64,000 bases of DNA from Hydra vulgaris (Eukaryota; Cnidaria; Hydrozoa; Anthoathecata; Hydridae). The stretch is from contig NC_088926.1 in the NCBI RefSeq assembly GCF_038396675.1, forward strand, positions 5,133,501 to 5,197,500, given 5' to 3'. The position numbers and the translations under genes are program-made. Below are positions 1 to 12,784 of this stretch, in pieces. Each line of letters begins with the position of its first letter. The first letter of the stretch is position 1. The notes beneath the pieces were generated by a model. It did no database searches. It was not told the DNA's origin and saw only the letters and a list, made by a program, of their open reading frames with translations.

Positions 1-890
1 ATTTAATACTGCATTGCATTTCAATTTTACAAATTTTAATTTGTAAAATAAAAAATAAATGTAATATCTAATTGAAAACTAATACATTTACAATACTTTA
101 ATAGAATGTCAAAGAACTAATTTGAAAAAAAAGTAAGAATGATTGCAAATGTAAAGTTGGAACGATAGCAAAAATAAAAATTCAGTTCCAAAAGCACATT
201 TTAGCATATTATAAATATTATCATTAAGCTGTAAGTGGGGGGCTAAATGATCAAACATATTCGTTGTCATCAATTTTAAACTAATCACGATGCTTTATTT
301 TAACAATTTTTACTTTGGTACCATTCACTTTTACTTCAAAGATATTAAAATAATTTGCTTCGAAAAAGTAAGCAACTAAATAGCTTTTGAAAATGTTGAT
401 TATTTTAGGGTTTAAAACTTTAACTTCAATAATTAAGTATTCAGCAGATACTCACCCATTAAAATTCTCATATTTTGTTTTCCGAAAAGTCTATTAAATA
501 ATGCTGAAACTGTAAGACCCATTTTGTTATAAAATATATGCTTAGACTCCTAAATTTCAATGTTCCCTAGTTAACAAAATGCCGCGGTCTACAGCTTCAG
601 TTCCACGTCAAGTTGCTTGATACAATAATATTATGTCTCGATGATTCAAGAGAGTTTTATCAGTTCCGTAATAAAATTAACCAATAGAATTATTTTATTT
701 CTAAAATAGTTGCAACTAAACGATACTTCAATTCGGCACATATGAAAATTATTTGTACAAACATATTGTAAATAGAAAAGGTCTATCGATGATTTTTCTT
801 TCCCCCCCCCCCTCCCCCAGGTTTTCCAAAATTTAACTGTTCTATTTTAGATCACTTGATATATGAATTATAACATGTATATTATATAAA

Positions 891-1088
891 CAGGGGCGAA
901 TCTAGAAATGAAATGAAGGGGCGCGAATCCCTAAAAGCTGTTGGACTGCTTTATTTACTTTTGACTGAAATGTGTCGAATGCCGGTTAGCCGACTATATT
1001 TCTTGAAAAACCGACTATAAGTTGAAAATAAACTTCTTAGGAGAAGTATCACGCACCCCTCCCCCCACTTCATGTAAAATCTTCCCTG
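891..1088. mobile_element. Small hAT-like MITE
   Basis: The left end reads CAGGGGCGAATCTAG and the right end, reverse-complemented, reads CAGGGAAGATTTTAC. Both are followed by ATGAARTG and a G-run, so the two ends form an imperfect terminal inverted repeat of about 30 bp. CAGGG ends are typical of hAT elements. The flanking 8-mers (TATATAAA and TATAGGCA) match only partly, so the target duplication is doubtful. No coding capacity. Outside it, 1-890 shows only AT-rich DNA in which I see no gene. Confidence 0.5.
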
Positions 1089-1598
1089 TATAGGCAACAT
1101 GTAATATAATGAATATGTAATATTAAAAAAAATGTAAAAGGGGTATATACCTATTTTAGATATATGAACGTTAAATTTTACGCATGCCTACTGAAGTAGG
1201 TATACGCAAAATGTACATTACATACCTTTCTCAAAGAGGAAATTTCTAAAGGATAGAACAACACTTAAATTTGAAAAAAAAGCTGATTATTAAGGGCAAC
1301 AGAAAAACCTGGATATAAAGAACTATAGTAAACACGGTGACAAGGCTACTAGCAATTTAGACTCGAAGTTAAACTGGGTTAGTTAAACTAAGTTACCCTT
1401 TTAGTTTTTTTAGATTATAGCCTCGGAAAAAAAGTTATCAAGCGTTCAAAAATTAAGAAAAAAAAGTAGCTTAATATACATAAACAAAAAATATACATCC
1501 ATAAAAAGAATAGTTATTTCCGTAAATGCTTGAGGCTATTTTCAAAAATTCAACTTATTTAAAAGAGGTTGTGTGGAATTTCAGAAATTTCACTCTTA

Positions 1599-2040
1599 AG
1601 GGGTCGTCCATAAAGTACGTACCCCAAAAATTTTGAAATTTGACATCCCACTCTCCCCCCCCCCCTGTTGCCATGCGTACTTTTAAGTCCTTACCCCCCT
1701 TAAAAAGTACGTTCGTTTTTCATATACTTCCCCCCTAACTTTTTTTTTTCAACAAAAAAGTTTATTGAAAAAAAAAAGGTGGAGGAGGTACCTGAGATAC
1801 TTTGTACAACCACAAAGCCCTTTGTTTGCGGCACAGAATCCAAATTTAATAAACGTCTTCAAATATACATACAAATATTAATTTTCATAAAGTTAAATTA
1901 AATTGGTTAAATGCGAATAAATCTTATTGTTTTTTTTTTTCGTTTTAAAGACGAATTAAATAAAAATAAACCATACTTAAGGCGGACGTTTTTTTTCAAG
2001 CACCCCTCTTTAGTAAGTTCGTAAAAACGAGATCAGTAAT
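1599..2040 (+). repeat. Repeat family A, copy 1 (TIR-type, G-rich end)
   Basis: It starts with AGGGGTCGTCCATAAAGTAC, followed by C-rich runs, a hairpin of the form TTTTTTCAACAAAAAAGTTT, and an end containing GCGGACG and CACCCCTCTTTAGTAAG. The same blocks recur in reverse order and orientation at 12785-13220. Related ends occur at 10400-10862 and 12193. No open frame of note, so I read it as a non-autonomous DNA element; its superfamily is not determined. Confidence 0.65.
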
Positions 2041-2173
2041 ATTGATAACAAAGCCTAAAATAAATAAAGATGAAAAAAATGATTACAATTAGATACTTGA
2101 ATATTAAAAACATAAAGTTGAATGAGGCTTGACTTAAAACTAACAAGAAGAAATAAAAGCATTTGTTTTGACT

Positions 2174-2229
2174 GATTGTCTAACATGTCTTGACGTATCT
2201 ACGGGTACGTCTGGATATGTTAGACAATC
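2174..2229. repeat. 24-bp stem hairpin (precursor-like)
   Basis: Two 24-nt arms beginning GATTGTCTAACAT pair with about three mismatches around an 8-nt loop (TCTACGGG). The size is like a short pre-miRNA or a MITE remnant. Nothing shows that it is transcribed. Confidence 0.5.
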
Positions 2230-4389
2230 CGTGGTATTAGTCCAGCCATTCATTGCATTTATCTGTGGATCTCCAAAACGCCTGGGATGTTTTAATAGGT
2301 TATAAGAAATTATTGTAGAAAATGTAAAAAGAACATATTTGCGTTTATATTTAATTCAAAAGCCAAAGGTAATAACACTTATGCTAAGTGGTTTGAAAAA
2401 AAAGTTATTTAGTAATATACTGCAAGCTGGAAGAATTTTTTTTCTCGATGGCCATACCTCACATGTAACGCTAGAACTAGTATAATTAGCAAAAGCGTAA
2501 AATTTAACTTTACGTGGGAACTGCGGCTAACTAAACATTGCTAACCAAACTTGCTATTCAAACATTATTTTTAAAACTTACTGAAAATATATCTTACGTT
2601 ATAGCTTAAAAGAAAACTATACAATATTTAGAAATTTTTATAAACCAATAAAATTAAAAACGTACAATTAATTTATTTAAACTCAATAATTATCAGAGTC
2701 AGGGTTCAGAAATTTCTGAGTCTTGACTTCTTTTAAAAGAACCCGTAAACACATTTTTTTTGCGGTTTCGATTTGTTTGCTCTTTTTTTTTTTAAACTCT
2801 GACTTAAAATTCTCTTGCCTTGAGGCTCTTGGTTGAGTAAAGACTAGAGATGGTAGAGACAGCTCTAATCTCAGTTTCATAGTTCTGAGGACGGCTGGAA
2901 GTAAAGTTTTCCAAACTTCACGGTAGCTACGCCAAACTGTTTTAATCTATTTTTTACAAATATTTATTGTCTTTGAAGTAACTTTTCATCAGTTGAACTT
3001 TACCTCTTGCAAAACTCAACAGACTTGTTTGCTCTTGGTGAGACTAACTTCAGTTCAACTGTTTTTTTTTTGGGATTTCAGTATTGATGACAACTATTCT
3101 TTAATTTGCAAAGACTCCAACAATCACATACTTAGCTCAATAGTCAATAGTCACATACCTGGCTTGAGGGTGTACTAACGCACTAATTCAATTAATTGTT
3201 GTGAAATCAGGTTTGAATCATGTGACCAAACTTTTATGTGTCTCCGCCTAGTACCTCTTTACTCGATCATCTTTCTCTTTATTTTTCATTGTCCTCATTC
3301 CTCCAGAGACTGCACTCTATTTTATTCTAATCTAATTGACCGAGCGCTTTCTATTCAATTCTCTGCCAATATTTTTTTATTTTTTATTTTTATTTGTTCA
3401 ATTTGCCGTTTGCTGTATAATATAAACCTGGCCAGAGCATTAGGAAGACAAGTTCTCTTTTCACCGAGCACCGAGCCAAGCTGTTACATCGAGGTTTTAA
3501 CACATTTGAAAAAGTTGCATACCTAATAATTAAATAAAGAAGTAAATAAACACAAAATTTTAGAAATAAAACAAACTTTACCAACAGAATTAAAGTTATA
3601 TAGTTTAAGAAATAAAATTAGACAAAAGAGAGATAACCATGAAAGTTAAGAATCTACCAAATAGCATTATGTTTTATCAAAAGTAATGAAATATAAATAT
3701 TTATTTCACTAAAATTTTAAGACTGAATTTAAAATATCATCGAAACAAAAATCAAACCATAAACAAACAAACAAAAAATTGGTACGATAAGTTAAAAAAA
3801 TGTAGTAGCGATTCTAAATATTTTACATAATTTAAATTTTAAATAATTTAAAAACCTTTAATTTATTTCAAAAAACATATTTAAAATCCAATACATCAAA
3901 CTCTATATTTAATAAATACCGTTTGGAATTAGCCTTAAAACATTTCTAATGTGCAGCTTAAAAAGTCCTGTTTTTCATTAAAAATACGAAGGAAATTTTT
4001 TCAAACAATAGTACCATGAAAATGAATTCGGTAACAATATAGTTAAAACTGGTACCGAAGGGAATAACAAAGTTAATCTCTGAAAAAATAGTTGGATATT
4101 TATGAGAAACCTCTATAAAGAAAGATTGAAATGTTACTGGAGCCAAAAATTTTATCTTTAATTCATGAGTTTGATCTCATTACCTCTCCCAAAGATTAGT
4201 TTCGTGCCTTAAGCTCCTCAAACACCTAACCCCAACGAGGAAGGGGGAAGCAATTTAAGGGGAACCATTTGCAAATTTAAGAGTCTTTTTTATATTTTAA
4301 AGAGCTTTTTTTTTAGCAATACTTGGAGGAAAATTTTTAAGAAACTAGAGTCCTAATGACAGGTTTTTTGGGTACCTCCAACCCACTAG
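2230..4389. other. AT-rich intergenic stretch, no gene seen
   Basis: Several short open frames of 60-100 codons occur on both strands here. None shows a recognisable domain, biased codon use or splice structure. I treat the stretch as non-coding. Confidence 0.5.
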
Positions 4390-4500
4390 ACATGGCACTG
4401 CCGAGGATAAGGCGGAACTATTTGTAGAGAAATTTTCTTCTAATTCAAATTATGAATCAAATGGTCATATTCTTCCTGCCGTTCCAGTCAGACATTTGAA
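4390..4500 (+). pseudogene. LINE fragment (linker between endonuclease and RT)
   Basis: One frame reads HGTAEDKAELFVEKFSSN and then GHILPAVPV. This resembles the segment between endonuclease and reverse transcriptase in Jockey/CR1-type non-LTR retrotransposons, where a kinase-like 'DKAELF...FSSNS' pattern precedes 'LP'. Only about 35 codons remain. The assignment rests on pattern memory and has no independent support. Confidence 0.4.
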
Positions 4501-4589
4501 CTACTTTAGATTTAAAGTCATTTTCAACTAACGACTGATTAGTTTTCTCTTTATTATAAGCAAGGTTTTTAATAAGCTTCGGCGTCCCG

Positions 4590-4885
4590 TTTCAAAAAAA
4601 TAACGTTACGTGACGTTACGTGACAGCAACTTTTGTCCCAATAGAACCAAGACGTTGCCGCACTTTTAAAAAAATTGTCCCGATTAAAACGTTACGTTCC
4701 GGGAATAACGTGACGTTCCGATTAAATAACCGCACTCGAAAATTTGGTGCAGTTGTGAACCAAGACGAACCAAGAATAACGTGACAAACCGTGACGTTTC
4801 GGGACTTAACGTGATTTTCGGTTTATAACTTACCAAGAATAACGTGACAAACCATGACGTTCCGGGACAAACCGTTACTTCTTGG
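4590..4885. repeat. CG-containing degenerate tandem repeat (CGTGAC motif)
   Basis: ACGTGAC, GTGACGTTCCGGGAC and ACCAAGAATAACGTGACA recur many times, including two copies of a unit of about 68 bp near 4768-4870. The CpG content stands out against the surrounding AT-rich DNA. Confidence 0.6.
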
Positions 4886-5404
4886 TTTTTTACATTTTTA
4901 AGCGTCTTTTATGACTTAAAGTCACTATTCAGAGCTTTTATAGGTTAATAAAATAATAAAGAATAAAAGGTGGGTATTCGAATCAGAAATTCAAATAACT
5001 TTCCGAACGTTTTTATTCAATTTTTCAGAAATTCTAACGGTGATAAAGAAATTAGAACTATTTCTTCAAAATCTTATTTTATATACCAATTTCATATAGT
5101 TAAATTGTTTTATGTCAATTAATGGTTCAAAACTTAAAAAAAAAAATTAGAATTGATAATTTGTAAATGGAAACATTTTGTTTTTTTCTGCATGGAAAAC
5201 GGTTACCCGTCATTTGATAATGCTGCCCAGGCAGTAACTAGTGAATCCAAATCCGGATTTCGGAATTTCGGAATTCTGAAATTCCGTCATATTTTGAATT
5301 TTTAAAAATCCGGAATTCAAAAACGCAAGTTCCGGATTTTTCGAATTTAGAATTTCGATTATTTAATTCTTATTTTATTTTTGAAGTTATTTAGAACTGT
5401 TTTT

Positions 5405-5617
5405 ATAAAAATTTCAAAAAAAACTTTTGTTTTGTTTTTATATTATGTATTTCTTCCGTTCTAAAAATTTTAATTTTTATTACTAAAAACGTTTTTCAAC
5501 AACAAAGTTGTCATCCTCAGTAGTATAATACAACAGTTTTTAGTAATAAAAATTTTTAAAACGGAATAAATACATAATATAAAAACAAAACAAAAGTTTT
5601 TTTTTGAAATTTTTAGA
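5405..5617. repeat. Foldback repeat, about 210 bp, inside the hAT
   Basis: The left half (5405-5495) and right half (5530-5617) are near-perfect reverse complements, containing for example TATTATGTATTTCTTCCGTT and its inverse. It sits upstream of the transposase gene and could be a nested foldback MITE. Confidence 0.7.
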
Positions 5618-5866
5618 ATTTCGAATTTAGAAGAACTTTTACTATAGATGGTAGCATTGTGTACTTTCATTGTTATAAATTCAAAAAATTTAAATTTTAG
5701 TAGGCTTAGGCTACTGCAAACGCATTAAAAAATTTTTTTTTAATGAAATATTAACATTAAGAAATTAAATTGTATGCAGAGCAGACAAAGTAAGTCATTA
5801 TATTAATTTTATGTTTCAAAAATTTTGTAGACTTACATTGTTATTGTTTTAAATCCCAACCCAAGT

Positions 5867-7812
5867 ATGGTAGATAAATCTGAAGAAACTTTTATGGACA
5901 TTTCAAAAGAAAGCTCATCAAATTCAGTGTGGAAATATTTTCTACGAGGGAAAACAAATCAGGTGGCGAAATGCATGCAATGCAAGCAAGTTTTAAAGAT
6001 ATTGGGTGGATGTACAACTCCCATGCACACACATCTTCGTTCTAAACACAACAGTTTTGAACAAGCGAAAGTTTGATGAAAATACAACAGCTTCTACATC
6101 TGACAGTAACGATAGTGTTGTGAGCACAACCAGAAAAACGAACACGATCATTGATTTTTTCAAGTGAAAAAAAGATGAAACTTTTCCTGCCGTAGTAGCT
6201 AGAATGATTGCTTCTGATGGTTTACCGTTTCGTGTTTTTTGTACGTCAAACGATTTAAGAAAATGTTTAACAATGCATGGATTCGGTGATATTCCAAAAT
6301 CACCCACCAGCATACAGAAAGTCGTGATGGATTATACTAAAAAAATTAAACAATTGCAAATTGCTGAAATTAATCAATTAAAAAAGAATTTATGCTTTAG
6401 TCTAACATTGGACGAGTGGACGTCCTCTCGAAAAAAGACGTTATATGAATGTTAACGTTCATGGGTCGAAAAATATCTGGAATTCGGGTCTTTCTCGAAT
6501 TAATGGTCGATTTGCGGCTGAAAATTGTGTAAAATTGTTAGAGGACAAGTTAGAATCATTTCAGCTAAATATAAGGAACGATATTTCGTGTATTGTAACT
6601 GATGGTGCTTCTATGATGCAAAAAGTGGGTAGATTATTACCATGTGAACAAACTTTGTGTTTTGCTCATGCAATTCAGATTGCAATTGTAAATGTGATCT
6701 ACAAAAAAACAGAGAAAGAGGTAGATGAAGATGATTATGAGAGTGTCCTAGATCTGGACTCTGATGAAGAAGATTTAAGTGATGATGAAGGAATGCAAGT
6801 GGGGACGAGAAATGAATGTGATGTAGAAATTACTGAAAAGTTTACATTGCGAAATGTAATCATGAAAGTTCGGGTAATTGTTCGAATGTTTCGACGTTCC
6901 CCTTTAAAAAATGAAGTGTTGCAAAAACATGTGAAGGAAGATCATGGAAAGGAATTGCAGCTATTGCTTGATTCGAAGACTAGATGGAGTAGCCTGATGT
7001 CCATGTTAGAACATTTTAATCTTTTGAAAAGTTCAATAAAAAAGGCAATAATTGATATCAAAGCGGATACATTTTTGAATGATTCAGAATGGAATATAAT
7101 ATCTACAGTTTCTAGAAATTTGAAGCCTATAAAATTAGCCGTAGACGCGTTATGCCGTGCTGATGCAAATTTACTTTCTGCGGATGCAACATTTACGTTT
7201 GTGTTGTGAAAATTTTGATGAGAATGAAGAAATTGGCCGTGAAATGAAAAAAGAGTTTGAAGTTCAAATTAATCGAAGAAGAACTGTGGTATCCGATGTT
7301 CTTCAATATTTGCATAATGGGGGTAAAACCAAAATTCACAAGAACATTTTGCGTCGCTCGAAAACTGAAATAACCAAAATTATCATATCCCTAATCCAAA
7401 GACTTAGTGGTGAAGTAGCATTAGAAATAGACCCGACAGTATCTGAGTCTACTAAAATGGATGACGATAAACCTATCGAATCATTGGAAACTCAGTTATC
7501 CTTGCAGGAAATTCTTCAGCAAAAGATAAAGGAATCACTCTCGGAATCACGGTCAAAAGTTCTACAAAAATCATCGATTCATTCCGAAATTCGCAGTGAA
7601 ATGAAATTTTGCGATGAAGGGGGATCCCGCGGAATGCTTTTGGAAGATCTTTACAAAAGTTTATTAACAATTCCACCAACTAGTGTGGAGTCAGAGCGCG
7701 CTTTTTCCGCTGTAGAAGCATTTCAACAAAAATTCGATCAAGGCTCAACGATAAAACATTGGATACTTTGTGCTTTTTAAGAAGCTTTTTCAAAAATCAA
7801 AATGAAAATTGA
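5867..7812 (+). pseudogene. hAT transposase pseudogene (BED finger, RNase-H core, dimerisation end)
   Basis: The N-terminus from ATG 5867 is a BED-type zinc finger: SVWKYF, then C-x2-C around residues 36-39 and H-x4-H in HTHLRSKH. Later blocks are SLTLDEWTS (first catalytic Asp region), CIVTDGASMM (second Asp), DSKTRWSSLMSMLEHF, and the C-terminal PPTSVESERAFSAVEAF followed by a DKTLDTLCFLRSFF-like segment, the usual hAT dimerisation end. The reading frame is broken: frameshifts near 6076, 6445, 7205 and 7725, and an in-frame TGA near 6165. The family is certain. The copy cannot make an intact protein unless unseen introns remove the breaks, and I see no consistent splice sites for that. Confidence 0.88.
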
Positions 7813-8077
7813 ACTTTCATTTTGCAATTTTATTTATGTAGTTCAAAAATATTTTAATATGAAATATTTCCTTATTTTGTAATTTGTTTTAATTTTATTG
7901 TTTTGAACTAAATACATTTATGTTAAAAAATAATGTACTTTCTTTTCTTTATATTTTTTAAATTCTTCTATAATAATTCCGGAATTAAACCGGAATTCCG
8001 GATTTCATCTCCTGTAATTCCGAAAATCCGGAATTCAGTTTTTTACAAAAAAAATGGATTCATTCACTAGCAGTAAC

Positions 8078-8799
8078 CAACGGGGGGGGTACCCGGTTGC
8101 CCGGGTACCCGTTGACAGCCTTAATTATGATATGAAACAAAGTTAGATAAAGCGCTATGTAAAGGTGTGCGTTATCTACATTCGTTTAAAATAGGGTACC
8201 CATGGAGGCAACCATCAGCAAAGCAAAGCAGGGCTCTTAAAAATTTATTACAGATTTCAATCTATTAAAAATGTTATTATACAATCATTTCAAACTTTCA
8301 TTCAATAAGGCAGAGAATGCATGTATACTGTATGCAGAGGCAATTCTTCGAATAAAATGAGGTGGGGGGTGGGGGTGAATCATTAAAATGTACCGGTTGG
8401 GTTGTTAAGTTCCTATGCCCAAGGGTAGTAAGAAACCAGGTCAAAGACAAAAGCTAACAGCAGAGCGATCAATAACAATGCCGAAAAAGCAAAGAAAAAA
8501 ATGTTTTTGAAAATAAACAGAAATGAACTGGATTGTCTTCTTTAAATATAACTTTATAACTTTACGATTTGTAAATAACAAGAAATTAACGGATGATTGG
8601 CGCACCCAAGAGGGCCCGGTTTCTAAAAAATGCTCAGAAAAATATTTTTTATACGATCTGATTTTTTAATACGTAGAATCCCCTTAATTTGAGTTTCTTA
8701 TAAATAGTTTGATGTAAGTCGATAAACCACTGTTGCAGATATCTTTATTACTCAGTTTATTATCAATCTGAGTCAATGATAGGAGTGATAGTTTCAGTC
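8078..8799. other. No gene seen; right end of an older TIR element near 8085-8120
   Basis: GGTACCCGGTTGCCCGGGTACC and the following CGTTGACAGCC look like the end of another TIR element into which the hAT landed; GGTTACCCGTC lies on the left of the hAT at about 5201. The rest is AT-rich and I see nothing else. Confidence 0.3.
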
Positions 8800-9145
8800 A
8801 ATTATTTCAATAGATTAGGTTTATTAAATTTAATTCGTACGTTATTTCGGCATATTTTGGTTTATTTATTTGTCAATCATATCGCATATTGTCTTATCGG
8901 TCAATTATTTGAATATATTAAGTTTATTACAGTAAATTCGTATGTTATTTTAGGTTGTTTTGAGTTGTTTTGGGTTATTTCAGGTTATTTTGGGTTAATT
9001 ATTTGTCAATCATATCGAATATTGTCTTATCTGTTAATTATTTGAATAGATTATGTTTATTACAGTTAATTCGTACGTTATTTCGCGTTATTTTGGGTTA
9101 TTTCAAGTTATTTCGGGTATTTTAGGTTATTTCGGGTTATTTCGT
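8800..9145. repeat. Tandem repeat, about 105-125 bp unit, with TTATTTCGGG tail
   Basis: A unit containing ATTCGTACGTTATTTCG, TTTGTCAATCATATCG and ATTGTCTTATC recurs nearly three times, then degrades into short repeats of the type GGTTATTTCGGGTTATTT. It has no coding significance: an open frame through it merely follows the repeat. Confidence 0.6.
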
Positions 9146-10399
9146 CTTTAAGACGCAATATTCTTATTTGAAAACACTCTAACTATTCTAGAGTTATTTT
9201 ATAGTCTTTATACGGTTTAGATTTTAGTACTTATTTTAAAAAGGACATCTGTATTTAAGATAACAATTATAAATAACATTATTTTTGGTAATTGATTGTG
9301 CAAAAAATCAAGCAGCATCGCCTGCTTTCATTGAACTATATTTATAATTTATAACTGTATAACATATTCAAAATATTAATGTGAACGTGTAAATTAAGTA
9401 CATATTAGTAGTAATAGTAGTAGCATATTACGCTGTGTTAGAATACCAAGTAAATGTGTTGTTATGCACTCTTTTTGTTATAGTATTACAGCAGTTATGT
9501 TTGATTGCTACTCAGCCATCAATTGAAAGCTGTTTTTGATGTTACTCCTTCAATTGAAAGTGAGCTGCATGCATCTAAAATTCTGTTAAAAAGGAAATGC
9601 TCCCTTTTATTAATAGGGAGTATTTCTTTTTTAACATATTTGTAGCTTTAAAAGTCATCATTAACACCATTGTAGCTCTAAGAGTCTTAAAGCAATCCCG
9701 TCTCAAGTAGTTTTAATAAGTGGAAAATAATTTCCAATATTTATCTTGCCAATGTATGCATAAGTTTGTATTATTGAAACGAATCTCTCTTTTTTATATT
9801 CTCAGAGTTAACAAACATATGGCAATCAGTTTATTTGAATGTTTATTTGAACAAAATTTTTACATAGCGTTCATAACGATTATTAAATTAGTGAAATTTT
9901 TAAACATAAATAGGAGTTAATAGGACTGAAATTCATAAATGTAGCTGAAAGGATTTAAGAACTTACCACAAATAGTAAAAGCAGTAATTATGAAAGTAAT
10001 AAAGATATTTTGCTGGCATTTAGAGAAGACCTAGCCAATGGGCAGTTAAATCTATTTTAACAAGAGTTAAACATTACATTGTTATTACTTTTCTGTAGAT
10101 TTTTTAGCACAAGCTATGACGCTATGAAGTTATGAAAAGGTTTTGATAAAAGAAGGTAATAAAAAAATTAAAGAGGGTATTTTGAGGTCTGAGCAATAAT
10201 ATAGACTTCATGAAGTTAGTCTTTACCCATTGACAGACTGCTAATCCATAAAAGAGCAAATATGTTTCTCTCGCCAATCTAGTGTCATGTTGACAATGTT
10301 TGTGAACCATTCCACTTATTGTGGCGTTGTTTTGTGGATTACAGAAGTTAGCTAGTTTAAAACAACTGAAAAGACTTTATGGGGGAGTTAAAAAATCTT
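9146..10399. other. AT-rich intergenic stretch, no gene seen
   Basis: Nothing recognisable apart from short hairpins, for example AAAAGGAAATGCTCCC facing GGGAGTATTTCTTTTT near 9587-9635. Confidence 0.5.
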
Positions 10400-10862
10400 A
10401 GGGGACATCTATAAAGCATGTATGCAGTAAAACCACTGATTAAGGAACCCCTTCCCATTATACACACCTGTATGCTTTTTATGCTCCCCATCTCTTCCTA
10501 CTTTATGTGTATGTTTTATTACAAAATTAGCCCCTTGCCCCCAACTCTTTTCCAACGCATAATTTTTTCAAAGCATTAAAAACAAAAATTTTTTAATTAT
10601 TTTGACATTACTCATAACAGAAATATTAATTTTGTTTCATAACAGAATAATAATTTTTTAAACTCATGAAACTCGATGCTTTTGTTAATAAAAGAAGAAA
10701 TCAAGTTTTCAAATAGATAGAGAATGAGAATTAGTCACACCGTATACATACTTGCTGTCTTTAATCACCCACCCCGCACCCCTCCTCTCTCTTGTACGCA
10801 TTCATAAGTTTTTGGGTAACCCCCTACCCCATTCTTGCATACATACTTTATGCAAGACCCCT
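10400..10862. mobile_element. Family A-related TIR element
   Basis: The left end AGGGGACATCTATAAAGCAT and the reverse-complemented right end AGGGGTCTTGCATAAAGTAT share the pattern AGGGG-N6-TAAAGNATGTATGCA with the 1599 and 12193 repeats. The interior is C-rich and non-coding. Confidence 0.6.
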
Positions 10863-12189
10863 CATTGCAAATTACATTATTGATAATAATGGAAAAGTCA
10901 TACAAGTAAAAGGGTAAAATATTTTAATTTGTGATGCACTAGCTAAAGCTCTAATTGTTATAATGGTCATTATGGATGTGGTTGTAAGGTGGAAAAATCC
11001 AATGGTGGTTGAATGAATTTTATGCCCACTCGTACTCACTGCTAAAATATTTAGAGGAAAAAATCAGAAAAATCATCGTAAAGATATCAGTGTCTTGGGG
11101 TCACTTAAAGAAGATATAGTGCAGCAGTTTCCATTCAACATAATTCAAGGTGCGGACCTTGCTTCCTCTAAAAATATACATTTTATCTGGAAAAAGGGCT
11201 GTTTCTTCTTTGATTGTCATCTGGCCAAATTAATTTATTAACTGTTTACTTATGTTCTTTAAAAGAATACATTCATATCGAATTTAATTGTAAACCATGT
11301 TGTAAAACCAAGTCTAAAATGTATGAGTGGAAATATATGGAAATAAAAAAGAAATTTAAGTAAATAGTTTATGCCTACTTCAGCAACTCCAAATTATTCA
11401 CTCAACAATATCGCATTGCAATATGAGACTGTCTATACCCAACAAGTAGCTAATGAAGTATCATAAGGTAGCGTAAGCCACTTGGGGCTTATTTTTGAGC
11501 AAATAATACGTCACCAACGTGACGCAACTCAAACCTCGTGGCTTTTCGATGTAAACATTTTATGTGAGAGTCTCAAGTACGTTCTCATATACTGCCCTTA
11601 ATTCACTTATTTTGCAAGACAGCCCGAAAAGTCTAATGCTGTAAAGAATATTAAAAAAGTAGAAATCCTAATAAATGGACAATAAAACCGTCTCTATTCT
11701 AATGCCGTAACACCAAATGGATTTTATGCAGGCACCCAACATCTCTTAGCTATTGATTTCAGATCTGCAAGCGACCAGCATTTATCAGGAAGTGGTCAAA
11801 AATTAGAAAACACCGGAGATGTTAAATAAATGTTTCACGAACAGCTGGTACTGGTTCGGTAGACGTTGTTGTCTTTCTAGTCATGGATGCTGTCGATCAG
11901 TTCGAGCAAGGACGTTTCCATAGTGTTGCATATTTAAAATTAACAAGTGAGTTCAAACCCCGTTCTACTACTACTCTTCTTAAATTTTAGGTTTCATGTT
12001 TTTAATGTAACGTCGTACCAAGTTTTATTAATTTCTTAATTTATGCAAACTCTTTTGTTCGAAAATACTTTTAAAACAAAAGAACTTTTTATTTACTTTT
12101 TAATACGTAGAATGCGAGTTGGGTTTTTCACTTAATTAGTTTACGTGACTCAACGTGAAAAATAATTCAACATACCTTCGATACGAATG
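10863..12189. other. No gene seen
   Basis: AT-rich. A GTTCAAACCCC box near 11950 resembles a Pol III B box but lacks a convincing cloverleaf. No other support for a feature. Confidence 0.4.
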
Positions 12190-12370
12190 CATTTGGGGTC
12201 GTCCATAAAGTATATACGCTCATTGGGGGAGAGGGAAGGTCTTCAAAAAGCGTACGAAAGCGACTTGCTCATGCCAAACTACTTTTATTTGAAATGAAAA
12301 TTCTTAATATTTATTGTATGGGGGGATGGAGGAAGTTTTAATTCAAAAGTACGTACTTCGACTTTTTAAT
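12190..12370 (+). repeat. Partial family A repeat
   Basis: It begins GGGGTCGTCCATAAAGTATA, the same terminal pattern as the repeat at 1599. About 150 bp later there is a short inverse block AAGTACGTACTTCGACTTT. Likely a truncated or internally deleted copy. Confidence 0.5.
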
Positions 12371-12784
12371 TTATCACAATTAACCAGCTAATCAATAGAA
12401 AAGTTAAAATTCAGACTAAAGATCCTAGTTTGCAAACATAAAAAGATATATGGTAAAGGGAGTAGAGGGTATAGTTTGCCTCAATGTACACACATGCGTA
12501 AGTACAAATTTTCCGAGGCGTATTTCAGGCAACCTATTTTTTGAGTCGACAAAAGACAGGTTTTAGCAGGGCCGTGGCTAATGAGTCGGAGACCCCCACA
12601 AAAAAACACGTCATTAGGGTCTCAAAATCTTCCAAATTTTACCGCTAGGTTTTGCTAAAATAAAAAGCTCCTAAAATTAGCAAAAGGGCACAAAATTTGC
12701 TGCCCCCCCCCATCAACAATTAAGGGTATGGGCAGACTATTCTCTGCACTGGGTTTTAGGCTTTGTTTTCAATATTAATTATCT

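Larger units (their letters stand above)
5239..8069 (+). mobile_element. hAT transposon, 2.83 kb, with exact 8-bp target duplication
   Basis: The ends are TAGTGAATCC on the left and its inverse ATTCACTA on the right. Both are flanked by the same octamer GCAGTAAC (5231-5238 and 8070-8077), the duplication length typical of hAT elements. Subterminal blocks rich in TCCGGAATTC palindromes occur at both ends. Inside are a foldback repeat (5405-5617) and a decayed transposase gene (5867-7812). The clean duplication suggests a fairly recent insertion, but the gene is broken, so the copy was probably mobilised in trans or decayed after landing. Confidence 0.9.

Noticed and set aside
2683-2880. 65-codon basic frame on the minus strand
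   Set aside because: No recognisable motif; lysines come from A-runs.
3236-3526. 96-codon hydrophobic frame
   Set aside because: No signal, domain or splice context; composition follows the T-rich DNA.
5993-6313. 106-codon frame antisense to the hAT transposase
   Set aside because: Lies over a clearly coding strand of the pseudogene; a shadow frame.
11850-12000. Possible tRNA or SINE (GTTCAAACCCC box)
   Set aside because: No paired acceptor or anticodon stem and no A box at the right distance.
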